Of a stretch of DNA of 64,000 nucleotides, positions 17,529 to 25,686 are shown in pieces. The number at the start of each line of letters is the position of its first letter. The stretch's first letter is position 1. Both the position numbers and the translations under genes were made by a program. This DNA is from JACMLC01 sp963817025 (lineage in GTDB: Bacteria > Acidobacteriota > Blastocatellia > Pyrinomonadales > Pyrinomonadaceae). The stretch lies in contig CAWFML010000001.1 in assembly GCA_963817025.1 (NCBI GenBank), positions 248,001 through 312,000 of the forward strand, read 5' to 3'. The notes below the pieces were generated by a model. It ran no database searches. It was not told where the DNA came from and was given only the letters and a program-made list of their open reading frames with translations.

Positions 17529-18611
17529 TTATCTTTGTATAGGCGCGGTTCCGGCCCGGCTCGCAGGCGCGGCCTGGCCTCTGTTCTTTGAAGCAGTTTT
17601 AGCCTGCACATAACGCAATGGGACTGTAATCAAGACCGGGCTGCCGGGCTTTGCGGCGACGCGATAGATAGTTTGCGGCGCGGGGCCGTCCTGATCCAGC
17701 AGGCGTTGACCATCCGCGCCCGCAGCCTTTTCTTCTTTGGTCCAGACCTGACCCGCGCCGCCTTCCATCTCGAATCTTTCGACTTCCGTTTTCCACTCGC
17801 GTTCCCACTCTCTGACTTTCGCTTCGTCCAGCTTCATGTACTTGCGCTGGAGCGCAGGAATGTCGAGCGGCTTGTCTGAGACGATCATCGTCAACTCTTC
17901 CCCAACCTGATCGGGGCGGCTGAACTTGACCGTGAAATAGTTCGGGCGATCATCCTGCGCGGGAATGTCAACGAGCATCCCTGCGCTCACTTTGTTGTCG
18001 CCGCCGCGCGTGCGTAAGGTGGGGAAGATAAGATACGGCGCGCTCCGGCTGCCGTCGGCGTAGACTTCGCGGTCAATGACATAGAGATAGCCCGCGCGCG
18101 GCGATTCGACGCTGAGGCGCACTTTATCTTTGACGCCAAAGAGCGTGTCCGCTTCGACGCGCACGGGCGTCAAAGGCGAATCCTTAGTCTCTTCTTCCTG
18201 ATCCAGAATCCGCGTCTCTTTTTCGTCGGACGCGCTGGATGGACGCAGCCGCCAGAGCGTGACGCCGACCTGCGCGAGGCCAGCGATCTTCTGTGCCGCG
18301 TTGATGGCTTTGTCTTTCGCCTCCGTGGCGGCTTGCGTCGCGGACTTCAGAGACTTGCGAACATAACGGCGCGCACGCTTTGCAGTGGACTTGGCGTTCG
18401 TGGCCTTCTTGGGCCTCGACTCGGCATATTCGAAATAAATTTGTCTGGATTCGTCTTCCTGCTCATCGGCCTGCGGCGCGGCTGGCGCGGCGGCGGTCGG
18501 CGGCTTGATAGGCTTCTGGGCCAGAGCCGCACCCGCTACCACAAGGCAGAGACAGAGCGCGCATAGCCTGCACGCGAAGTTAACCCGGTTGTCCGTCACG
18601 CTTTCTCTCAT
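17529..18611 (-). CDS. Exported DUF4384-like protein
   Basis: About 360 residues from the ATG at 18609-18611, chosen because an AGAGGA site lies six bases upstream and a signal peptide follows (LCALCLCLVVAGAALAQ). Longer starts would bury the signal. A basic, Ala/Lys-rich helix (about 65-110) precedes RILDQEEET (about 145). A beta-rich domain then shows SVESPRAGYLYVIDREVY and LIFPT, the pattern of DUF4384. A similar block, QQAGYLYVINEGPEPRDG, closes the kinase encoded upstream. The stop is 13 bases before the start of the WD40-caspase gene, so the two are coupled. It is probably a periplasmic adaptor or sensor. The function is not established. Confidence 0.78.
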   Translation of the reverse strand: MRESVTDNRVNFACRLCALCLCLVVAGAALAQKPIKPPTAAAPAAPQADEQEDESRQIYFEYAESRPKKATNAKSTAKRARRYVRKSLKSATQAATEAKDKAINAAQKIAGLAQVGVTLWRLRPSSASDEKETRILDQEEETKDSPLTPVRVEADTLFGVKDKVRLSVESPRAGYLYVIDREVYADGSRSAPYLIFPTLRTRGGDNKVSAGMLVDIPAQDDRPNYFTVKFSRPDQVGEELTMIVSDKPLDIPALQRKYMKLDEAKVREWEREWKTEVERFEMEGGAGQVWTKEEKAAGADGQRLLDQDGPAPQTIYRVAAKPGSPVLITVPLRYVQAKTASKNRGQAAPASRAGTAPIQR

Positions 18612-18797
18612 CTTCATTCCTCTTTCAAGCTCTATTAATGCAGACCCGCTCGCTCTCTGCTTGGATGCATCATGACGCGCGATTGAATGTCCGGCATGGA
18701 GGGAGCAAGTTTGGAGACGATAAAATTTAAGAGACTTGCTATCCGGCATTCACATCTTTTTTTGGGAGAGCCAATGATGAAATGTGCGAGCGCGCCT

Positions 18798-20639
18798 TTA
18801 GTGATGAGACAGCTCGACCAGATTGACCAGCACATCGCCCTGCGCTTTGACGATGGTGCGCTGCTTGTCTTTCTCGACCTGCGGCTTGGAAGCCGTGTGG
18901 CGTTTGAAAAAATCCTGTAGGGCTGTGACCTGCGCGCGATTGGTAATCATGCCTTTGTCCTGCGGGTTGGCGACCGCTTTGACATTCTCCAATTCGGGCA
19001 CGGGCTTGTCCGCCCAGATCATCCACATCTTTTCCGTGCCTGCCTCCTGATCGAAGAAGTAGCCACGACCCTGACGCGGCGGGCTTTCGATTTTCTGATT
19101 GGCGGCCACCTGCGCAGAGCCTCCATCGAGCGGGTAGAGAACGTTATAGCTTGGCAAACCGTCGCGCGGCTCCGGCCCTTCGTTGATGACATACAGATAG
19201 CCCGCCTGCTGGCTCGTGATGTTCATCCAGAACTGCCAGCCGTTCTCAAAAATCTCCTGTCCCGAAGTTTCAAAAGGCTCTTGAAAGGGCTTGCCGTCGC
19301 GCATCTTTCTAACGGTCAGCGAATAGCTCATCTCGCGCCCTGTCGTGGCAACTGCCGCAGGAACGCCCGGTTGCTGCGGCTGCGTTTGACCTGACTTCAA
19401 GGCATACCACACCGCCGCGCCGATAAGGCTGATAAGGATGAGACCGGCAACTCCAAGCAAGAGCGGACTGATGCCGCGCTTCGTTTGTGAGACAGGATGC
19501 ATGTCAACGGGCTGGCGCGGAGTTTCCGGTGCGGCAGTCTCGCGGCCAACACCCGCCACCGGACGAGTCGCTTCGGAAGCTTGATTGAGAGCCGGTTGCC
19601 CAGCCGGAACCGTGGCTTGTGTCGGATCGTGGATTTGACTTGAGACGGAAGCGTCGAGCACGTCCACTTCCGCAGTCAAAGCCTTTGCCAGTTCGTCGCC
19701 GAAATCTTTAGCGCGCTGGTAGCGGTCTTTCGGATTGAAAGATAAAGCTTTGAGCATCACGCTCTGCGCTTCTGCCGAAAGGCTTGGCCGCAAATCTACA
19801 GGCTGGATGCGAACTCCCGTGCGCTGCATCTCTAAAAGCTGAAATGACGAATCGGGGTTGAATGGTCTGCGGCCCGTCAACATCTCGTGCGCGATGACGC
19901 CGAGCGCGTAAATATCGCTCGCCATCGAAACGGGTTTGGCGCTCAACTGCTCAGGGGCCATGTACAGGATCGTGCCGACGGTTGCCGCCGTCACGGTTTC
20001 AGGCGCGACCAGCGAGTCTTTAATCTTGGCGATGCCGAAGTCGATAATCTTGATCTGCTCTTCGCCGTCGCTCAGGGTTTGAAGCATGATGTTCTCAGGC
20101 TTGAGGTCGCGGTGGAGGATGCCCTTGTCATGCGCGGCTGAGAGCGCGCGTCCCGTTTGCCGCATCAGGTTGGCGACGCGCTCAAGCTCCATTCCTTCGA
20201 CGCGCATGACCGCGCGCAGCGGCACGCCCTCGACATACTGCATGACTAGAAAAGGCTTGCCGTCAGAGAGCGCGCCCGCGTCCAGCACGCCGACGATGCC
20301 CGGATGCTCGACGCGCGTGAGGGCTTCTATCTCCTGCTGAAACTTGCGGCGCACCCATTCGTTCTGCTGCGATTCTTCGAGCAGGACTTTGACAACGACG
20401 CGCTTTGATAAAAGCTGCTGGTCGCGTGCCAGATAGACGACGCCGATGCCGCCGCGCCCAAGCTCTTTCTCTATCAGGTAACGCCCGTTGATGTTCGCGC
20501 CGATGCCGAGTCCGCCTGTCGAATTGGTGGATGGCTGCGCCGCGACCGTTGGCTGAACCACTTCCGTCGGCTGATTCGGGTCAGTGCCGCGCCGCTCATC
20601 GAACACGGTCTCGCTGTTCTGCTCGTTCTCTGTCGTCAT
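18798..20639 (-). CDS. PknB-type Ser/Thr protein kinase with extracytoplasmic DUF4384-like domain
   Basis: A 613-residue transmembrane kinase. The cytosolic kinase domain (about 53-325) has the glycine loop GRGGIG at 61-66, K84 in VVVK, HRDLKPEN with D178, and DFG at 200-202. The P+1 segment GTILYMAPEQ is intact, so it should be active. A linker and one membrane helix (SPLLLGVAGLILISLIGAAV, near 400) lead to an extracytoplasmic beta-rich domain containing QQAGYLYVINE, like the DUF4384-like protein encoded next. It is first in the three-gene module. A good promoter (20809-20836) lies upstream, and the leader contains a 27-bp-arm fold-back. It probably senses a cell-envelope state and signals inward. 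Confidence 0.9.
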   Translation of the reverse strand: MTTENEQNSETVFDERRGTDPNQPTEVVQPTVAAQPSTNSTGGLGIGANINGRYLIEKELGRGGIGVVYLARDQQLLSKRVVVKVLLEESQQNEWVRRKFQQEIEALTRVEHPGIVGVLDAGALSDGKPFLVMQYVEGVPLRAVMRVEGMELERVANLMRQTGRALSAAHDKGILHRDLKPENIMLQTLSDGEEQIKIIDFGIAKIKDSLVAPETVTAATVGTILYMAPEQLSAKPVSMASDIYALGVIAHEMLTGRRPFNPDSSFQLLEMQRTGVRIQPVDLRPSLSAEAQSVMLKALSFNPKDRYQRAKDFGDELAKALTAEVDVLDASVSSQIHDPTQATVPAGQPALNQASEATRPVAGVGRETAAPETPRQPVDMHPVSQTKRGISPLLLGVAGLILISLIGAAVWYALKSGQTQPQQPGVPAAVATTGREMSYSLTVRKMRDGKPFQEPFETSGQEIFENGWQFWMNITSQQAGYLYVINEGPEPRDGLPSYNVLYPLDGGSAQVAANQKIESPPRQGRGYFFDQEAGTEKMWMIWADKPVPELENVKAVANPQDKGMITNRAQVTALQDFFKRHTASKPQVEKDKQRTIVKAQGDVLVNLVELSHH

Positions 20640-20669
20640 AAGTTATTTTTGAGAGAGTAAGACGAAAGT

Positions 20670-20783
20670 TCCCGCAAAGGCGCTGGTGGCGCAAAGAAGA
20701 CAGGGCGCAAAGATATGGAGCAGCTATCTATCTTAAATGCTTTCTTTGCGTCTTTCCTTTGCGCCACCAGCGCCTTTGCGGGA
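20670..20783. repeat. Fold-back repeat with perfect 27-bp arms in the kinase leader (27-mer family)
   Basis: The arms at 20670-20696 and 20757-20783 are exact reverse complements and identical in sequence to the pair at 14068-14179. The 60-base loop differs. It lies between a predicted promoter (20809-20836) and the kinase start (20639), so it would be transcribed in the 5' leader. Confidence 0.92.
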
Positions 20784-20808
20784 AAAGTCTTTAATTCCTC
20801 CGAAGCGT

Positions 20809-20836
20809 ATTGTACTAACAATTCGACATCTGACAA
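20809..20836 (-). promoter_or_regulatory. Predicted sigma-70-type promoter for the kinase/DUF4384-like/caspase module
   Basis: On the minus strand TTGTCA (20836-20831) is followed by a 16-base spacer and TACAAT (20814-20809). Transcription would start near 20802 and give a leader of about 160 bases that includes the 27-bp-arm hairpin. Confidence 0.5.
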
Positions 20837-20850
20837 AAGTTTCCAGTCCG

Positions 20851-21882
20851 TCAAACTTTGACCGGACGCCCGCCCTCGTTGATGGATTGCTGCGCCGCTT
20901 CCAAAAGCCGCACGACGCGCAGGCCCGCGTGGCCGTCCGTCAAAGGCGCGCGTGATTCTCTGATGGCGTTCAAAAATTCCTCGCAGACGTGAGTCAGGGC
21001 TTCCGTCGAATCAAGCTTCGGAACCCACACATCGCCCGTGCGATAGCTGACCAGCGTGCGATAGGCGGCTTCCCTGTCAGACGCCTCTTCGCTTCGATTG
21101 GTCGTCACGCCCTTGTCGTAGATGCGGATTTTTTCGGTCGGCTCGATGTCGTCATACACAATCATCTTGCGGCTTCCGGCCAGAAGGGTGCGGCGAATCT
21201 TGACGGGCGAGAGCCAGTTGAAATGAAAGTGCGCGATGAACTCGTCTGTAAAGCGCAGCATCACATAGGCTATGTTTTCTATGCCGCGCTCGATGTGGCA
21301 ACTGCCCGTCGCCGTGACGGCTTCAGGCTGCCGCCCGATGATAAAATCCATGATGGAAAGATCGTGCGGCGCTAAGTCCCAGACGACATTGATGTCGCGC
21401 TGGAAGAGGCCGAGATTGATACGCACGGAATCGAAGTAAAGCAAGTCGCCCAGTTCCCCGCTCTCGACGATCTCTTTTATTTTACGCACCGCGCCGGTGT
21501 AGATAAAGGTGTGATCCACCATCACGGTCAGGCTCTGACGCTCTGCCAGCTCAATCAACTCTTCCGCCTCGCCGACGCTCGCCGTGAAAGGTTTTTCGAT
21601 GAGCACATGCTTGCCCGCGAGCAGCGCATCTTTCGCAAACCGAAAATGCGTCGCCACAGGAGTCGCAATCACCACCGCATCAAGCTGCGTGTCTGCGAGC
21701 AGCTTTTTATAATCCGCTGAAAGCTGCGCCGAAGGATAACGCCTGCCGAAGGACGCAAGCCTGCGCTCGTCCACATCGCATATCCAACGAAGGCGCGCGC
21801 CCTCATTCTCCGCGAAGTTTCGCAACAGGTTCGGCCCCCAGTAGCCGCATCCGATGACGCCTATGTTAAGAGCTTCGTTCAT
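20851..21882 (-). CDS. Gfo/Idh/MocA-family sugar-nucleotide dehydrogenase (WbpB-like)
   Basis: A 343-residue NAD(P)-dependent oxidoreductase. The Rossmann motif IGVIGCGYWGPNLLRNFAEN starts at residue 7, and the family EKP motif is in HVLIEKPFT (about 93-101). The second domain has the catalytic-region sequence DLAPHDLSIMDFI. Length fits the family. Its neighbours are a DegT aminotransferase and a left-handed beta-helix acyltransferase. The three together match the order of activities in WbpB-WbpE-WbpD, which oxidise, aminate and acetylate C3 of UDP-GlcNAcA. The exact substrate is an inference from context. Confidence 0.88.
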   Translation of the reverse strand: MNEALNIGVIGCGYWGPNLLRNFAENEGARLRWICDVDERRLASFGRRYPSAQLSADYKKLLADTQLDAVVIATPVATHFRFAKDALLAGKHVLIEKPFTASVGEAEELIELAERQSLTVMVDHTFIYTGAVRKIKEIVESGELGDLLYFDSVRINLGLFQRDINVVWDLAPHDLSIMDFIIGRQPEAVTATGSCHIERGIENIAYVMLRFTDEFIAHFHFNWLSPVKIRRTLLAGSRKMIVYDDIEPTEKIRIYDKGVTTNRSEEASDREAAYRTLVSYRTGDVWVPKLDSTEALTHVCEEFLNAIRESRAPLTDGHAGLRVVRLLEAAQQSINEGGRPVKV

Positions 21883-21909
21883 AAAATTCTTGACGTTGAC
21901 TGAAAGCAG

Positions 21910-23034
21910 CTAGGCAACCGTCCCTGCCTTTTGCAGCTTAGCTTCTGCCGTCTGAACGGCTTCTGCAACCTCCCTTACCTGCTCGTCCGTCAACTCCGCA
22001 AACATCGGAAGCGAGAGCACGCGACGCGCCTGACGCTCGGCTTCAGGAAAGTCCCCTTCTTTGTGGCCCAGAAAAGCGTAGGCCGGTTGCAGGTGAATCG
22101 GAATCGGATAGTGTACGCCGGTCTGCACGCCCGATTCCGTGAGAGATGTTTGCAGGGCATCGCGCTCTTCCGCCTGCACGACGTAGAGATGATAGACGTG
22201 GCGCGCGTAATTCATCTCTTGCGGCAGCATGAGGCCGCTCTCTTTCAATAACTCGTCATAGCGCGCGGCGTGCTCGCGTCGCAGGTTGTTCCAGCCGTCA
22301 AGATATTTGAGCTTCACGGAGAGCACAGCGCCCTGTATGCCTTCGAGCCTGAAGTTATAGCCGATGATTTCGTGATGATACTTGCGCTCAGAGCCGTGAT
22401 CGCGCAGGAGGCGCAGGTGTCGCGCAACCGCTTCATCATTCGTCACCACCGCGCCGCCTTCGCCGTATGCTCCAAGATTTTTGCCCGGATAAAAACTGAA
22501 ACTCCCGGCGTGACCCAGGCTCCCGACGCGCCGCCCTTTATATTCGCTTCCGTGGGCCTGCGCGGCGTCTTCTATGACAAGCAGATTGTGGCGCGCGGCG
22601 ATGTCGAAAATCGCATCGAGGTCTGCTGCCTGCCCGTAAAGATGGACGGGCATGATGGCGCGCGTTTGAGGCGTGATGGCGGCTTCGATCTTGCCCGCAT
22701 CAAGCGCATAAGAGACCGGGTCTGCGTCCACAAAGACGGGCGTCGCCCCTGCGGTTGAGACGCCTTCGGCTGTGGCAAAGAAAGTATTGGCTGGCACGAT
22801 CACTTCATCGCCCGCCTTGATGCCGCAAGCCGTCACGGCCATTTGAACTGCCGCCGTCCCGTTCGACACGCCCACGCAAAATTTTGCGCCGACATACTCT
22901 GCAAAAGCAGCCTCGAACGCTTCGACCTCGCGGCCCAAAATAAAAGCCGTGTTGTCGAGCACGCGCTGAATCGCCGCGTCCACTTCCGTCTTGATTGATT
23001 GATACTGTGCTTTTAAGTCTACGAAAGGAATCAT
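21910..23034 (-). CDS. DegT/DnrJ/EryC1/StrS-type sugar aminotransferase (WbpE-like)
   Basis: A 374-residue PLP enzyme that transfers an amino group to a 3-keto sugar nucleotide. The PLP lysine is K185 in FYPGKNLGAYGEGG. Other family blocks are SNGTAAVQMA (57-66), FVDADPVSYALD (101-112), MPVHLYGQ (128-135) and VIEDAAQAHGSEYKG (153-167). It is 27 bases upstream of the dehydrogenase gene and follows the acyltransferase gene, as expected for a shared pathway. Similarity to the enzyme at 12671 is high over the whole length, indicating an old duplication. Confidence 0.92.
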   Translation of the reverse strand: MIPFVDLKAQYQSIKTEVDAAIQRVLDNTAFILGREVEAFEAAFAEYVGAKFCVGVSNGTAAVQMAVTACGIKAGDEVIVPANTFFATAEGVSTAGATPVFVDADPVSYALDAGKIEAAITPQTRAIMPVHLYGQAADLDAIFDIAARHNLLVIEDAAQAHGSEYKGRRVGSLGHAGSFSFYPGKNLGAYGEGGAVVTNDEAVARHLRLLRDHGSERKYHHEIIGYNFRLEGIQGAVLSVKLKYLDGWNNLRREHAARYDELLKESGLMLPQEMNYARHVYHLYVVQAEERDALQTSLTESGVQTGVHYPIPIHLQPAYAFLGHKEGDFPEAERQARRVLSLPMFAELTDEQVREVAEAVQTAEAKLQKAGTVA

Positions 23035-23059
23035 AAGAATAGTGATAAATGACGTGTGA

Positions 23060-23140
23060 CCAGTGACAGGTGAAGAGTGACAAATGACAGGATAAAATCT
23101 TGTTCCTGCTCGTTACCTGTCACTCTTCACCTGTCACTGG
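23060..23140. repeat. Post-stop fold-back repeat, heptamer-built (23-bp perfect arms)
   Basis: The arms at 23060-23082 and 23118-23140 are exact reverse complements with a 35-base loop. The right arm reads tcactct, tcacctg, tcactgg in heptamers. It overlaps the 3' end of the acyltransferase gene, whose final PVTGEE residues and stop codon are encoded by the arm. Confidence 0.9.
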
Positions 23141-23608
23141 TTTCAAAATTCGTGCCGGATTGCCCGCGACGGCTGCGCCTGCGGGGACGTTTTTGGTGAC
23201 GACTGCGCCCGCGCCGATGATGGCTCGCTCCCCGATTTCTATGTTGCCCATGATGGTCGCGCCCGTGCCGATGCTTGCGCCGCGCCTGACGATTGTGTGC
23301 AGGACAGTCCAGTCGGCTTCTGTCTGCAACGCGCCGCCCTCTATGGTCGCGCGCGGGTATTTGTCGTTGATGAAATTGACGCCGTGACCGATAAAGACTT
23401 CGTCCTCGATGGTCACGCCTTCGCAGATAAACGTATGGCTCGACACTTTGCAGTTGCGCCCCACACGCGCGCCCTTTTGAATCTCTACGAACGAGCCGAT
23501 CTTCGTGCCGTCGCCAATCTCGCAGCCGTAGAGGTTGACGAAATTGTAGATGGCGACATCGCTTCCGAGCCTGACATCATCCGCAATCAGACAGAACTGT
23601 CCTCTCAT
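23120..23608 (-). CDS. Left-handed beta-helix N-acetyltransferase (WbpD-like)
   Basis: A 162-residue hexapeptide-repeat acyltransferase starting at the ATG at 23606-23608. The reading frame stays open upstream for another 102 codons, but that sequence has no family similarity. Repeats such as IGDGTKIGSFVEIQKGARVG and IGTGATIMGNIEIGERAIIG form the beta-helix. An inserted loop FINDKYPRA carries the region where WbpD-type enzymes bind the amino sugar. The closing NVPAGAAVAGNPARI is typical. It would acetylate the 3-amino group made by the neighbouring aminotransferase. Its last six residues and stop lie within the arm of a fold-back repeat, so the original C-terminus may have been altered. Confidence 0.87.
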   Translation of the reverse strand: MRGQFCLIADDVRLGSDVAIYNFVNLYGCEIGDGTKIGSFVEIQKGARVGRNCKVSSHTFICEGVTIEDEVFIGHGVNFINDKYPRATIEGGALQTEADWTVLHTIVRRGASIGTGATIMGNIEIGERAIIGAGAVVTKNVPAGAAVAGNPARILKPVTGEE

Positions 23609-23660
23609 AAGCGCGGCATCATAACAGAGACACCTGCACGGACGTAAACGTAGAAGAAAA

Positions 23661-23760
23661 CCGGGTAGTGGGTCAACTTGAAGTTGATGAGTCGTTAATC
23701 GTGAATTGAGTGAGCAAGAGAGGAAGATTTTCCCGCAAAGGCGCAAAGGCGCAAAGAAAG
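23661..23760. repeat. Single-arm copy of the cgcaaaggcg repeat with shared upstream tract
   Basis: tcccgcaaaggcgcaaaggc at 23731-23750 matches the first part of the 27-bp arm but has no opposite arm. The preceding 70 bases, from ggtagtgggtca, are similar to 31157-31228, which precedes another copy. The element therefore seems longer than the arm. It contains a 15-base palindrome, tcaacttgaagttga. Confidence 0.5.
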
Positions 23761-23819
23761 CTGTCATGTTATACTTGCTTTTGTAAGCCCACTCGCTAGT
23801 GTTCGCAAAGTTTTCTCTT

Positions 23820-25523
23820 ATGCGCTCGAATCCAGCTTCAGCAGACATTCTGACCGGAACAGTCAAAGGCCCCGGCGAGTTGCCGCATGAATATCTCTTT
23901 ATCACCGCCGACAATAAGCGTGCGCGTATCGGCGAGTTTGTCTACTATCTGGCGCGTGAGGCTGACGATGTGCGGCACATCCTCGGCAACATCACTTCGC
24001 GCAGGTTGGTGCGCAATCTGCCGGACACTTTTCTCTCAGACCCGCAGACGCCGCCCGCCATCGTCTCGTCGCTCATAGGTCTTGACGGCGATGCTTGCGA
24101 GCTTTACGAGATCACTGTCGAGACCATCGGTTACTTTAGCGAGGGCTTGGGCGATTTCGTTAACCCGCGCATCCCGCCGAATCCGGGCGACCCTGTTTTT
24201 CTCGCTTCATCGGAAACATTGTCGGGCGTGCTCTCGCCGCGAATGGTGTCAGAGGTCGGCTCCGCACATCTCGGCAGCCTTTTGACGCGCAGCGCGAACG
24301 AAGTTCCCGTTGTGCTTTCGATCAAAGATGTCGTCTCGACGCATCTGGCTATCCTGGCTTCGACGGGCGCGGGCAAATCCTACACGGCGGGCGTGCTGGT
24401 CGAAGAATTGATGCGGCCATACAACCGCGCGGCAGTTTTGATCGTTGACCCGCACGGCGAGTATGACACGCTGCGCTCGATTGAAGGCGACGAGAGATTC
24501 AGCGGCCCTGACGGTTATCAACCCGAAGTCAAAATCTTCACGCACGACCGCATCAAGGTGCGCGTCTCTTCGCTGACCGAAGCTGACATCAAATACTTAC
24601 TGCCCGAGGGCACGTCCGACAAGATGCTGCATTATCTCTCGCAGGCTTACAGGAAACTGACTGCGGGCGAGCGTGGCGAGCGCGGCGCGTGGGGTTATCA
24701 CGACCTGCGCGACGCCGTGACCGAAGAGAAGTACGGCGACGAGGACGGGCGCGGCTCCGGCGGCAACGTCGGCTCGATTGATGCCCTGCTGTGGAGACTC
24801 GACAATCGCTTTGACAGACCGGACTCCATCTTCTCAGACCACGAGCATATCCCTCTGAGCGACATGTTCCGGCCCGGTCGCTGCACAGTCCTCCAACTCT
24901 CCGACATCGAGCAGAACGAGCAACAGGTCGTCGTCGCCACCTTGCTCCGCCGCGTCAACAAAGCGCGCGTCGCCACCGTTCGCGGGGAATCACTGGAAGG
25001 CACGGATAGCCATCTTCCCTATCCTGTCTTTGCGCTCCTCGAAGAAGCGCATCGCTTCGCTCCCGCAGGACAGACAGTGGTCTCGACAAATATCCTGAAA
25101 CAGATTCTCTCCGAAGGGCGCAAGTTCGGCGTCGGCATCGGCCTCATCACGCAGCGACCGGGCAAACTCGATCAGGACGTGCTCTCGCAATGCATGACGC
25201 AAATCATCATGCGTATCGTCAACCCGATTGATCAGGACACCGTCGCCAAATCAGTCGAAGGCGCAGGCCGCCAACTTCTGGACGAACTCCCCGCACTCAC
25301 CAAAGGTCAGGCAGTCATTAGCGGAGTCGGCGTCAACACGCCCGTCATGTGCCGCATCAGAGCGCGCATCACACGCCACGGCGGCGAAACCTTCGACGCC
25401 CCCGACGAGTGGGCCAAATGGCACTCCGGCGAAGCCATAGAAAAGCGCACGCAGGACAACGCAGTCCTCGCCAAACCCGGCTCAGGCAAGAAGATCGAGA
25501 AGCTGCGCGGGATTCAGATTTGA
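23820..25523 (+). CDS. HerA-type DNA-translocating ATPase
   Basis: About 567 residues from the ATG at 23820. A GTG seven codons upstream is possible but has no ribosome-binding site. An N-terminal HAS-barrel-like domain is followed by the FtsK/HerA-type ATPase, with Walker A ASTGAGKSY (about 180-188), Walker B VLIVDPHGEYD (206-216), a second acidic motif FALLEEAHRFAP, and a C-terminal sensor region with GLITQRPGKLDQDVLSQC. HerA normally forms a hexamer that works with the nuclease NurA in DNA end resection. No nurA-like gene is next to it here, so the partner is unknown. The gene stands alone between unrelated neighbours. Confidence 0.9.
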   Translation: MRSNPASADILTGTVKGPGELPHEYLFITADNKRARIGEFVYYLAREADDVRHILGNITSRRLVRNLPDTFLSDPQTPPAIVSSLIGLDGDACELYEITVETIGYFSEGLGDFVNPRIPPNPGDPVFLASSETLSGVLSPRMVSEVGSAHLGSLLTRSANEVPVVLSIKDVVSTHLAILASTGAGKSYTAGVLVEELMRPYNRAAVLIVDPHGEYDTLRSIEGDERFSGPDGYQPEVKIFTHDRIKVRVSSLTEADIKYLLPEGTSDKMLHYLSQAYRKLTAGERGERGAWGYHDLRDAVTEEKYGDEDGRGSGGNVGSIDALLWRLDNRFDRPDSIFSDHEHIPLSDMFRPGRCTVLQLSDIEQNEQQVVVATLLRRVNKARVATVRGESLEGTDSHLPYPVFALLEEAHRFAPAGQTVVSTNILKQILSEGRKFGVGIGLITQRPGKLDQDVLSQCMTQIIMRIVNPIDQDTVAKSVEGAGRQLLDELPALTKGQAVISGVGVNTPVMCRIRARITRHGGETFDAPDEWAKWHSGEAIEKRTQDNAVLAKPGSGKKIEKLRGIQI

Positions 25524-25686
25524 TTCATCAGCCTCTGAACAAATTGCGACCTCCGACAGAGAGTTAACTCATAATCTCAAACTTATATCGCCGCTCAAAA
25601 ATGTATCCTGTGAGCTATTCTCCCGCCGTGTTATCATCCCGCCGAACGCGCTTGAGTTAAAGCGTTGTGCGAATCCTGAAACAAAG

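Noticed and set aside
14195..20639. The caspase module as a gasdermin or CRISPR type III abortive-infection system
   Set aside because: No gasdermin-like, CHAT/TPR or Cas gene is adjacent, and the protease has a signal peptide, which argues against a cytosolic suicide role.
20636..20854. A 72-codon minus-strand frame before the kinase gene
   Set aside because: It runs through the promoter and the fold-back arms. Its protein sequence is a translation of the repeat.
23820..25523. HerA ATPase as part of an anti-phage system
   Set aside because: The neighbours are sugar-biosynthesis and metal-homeostasis genes. No Sir2, DUF4297, nuclease or methylase gene is linked.
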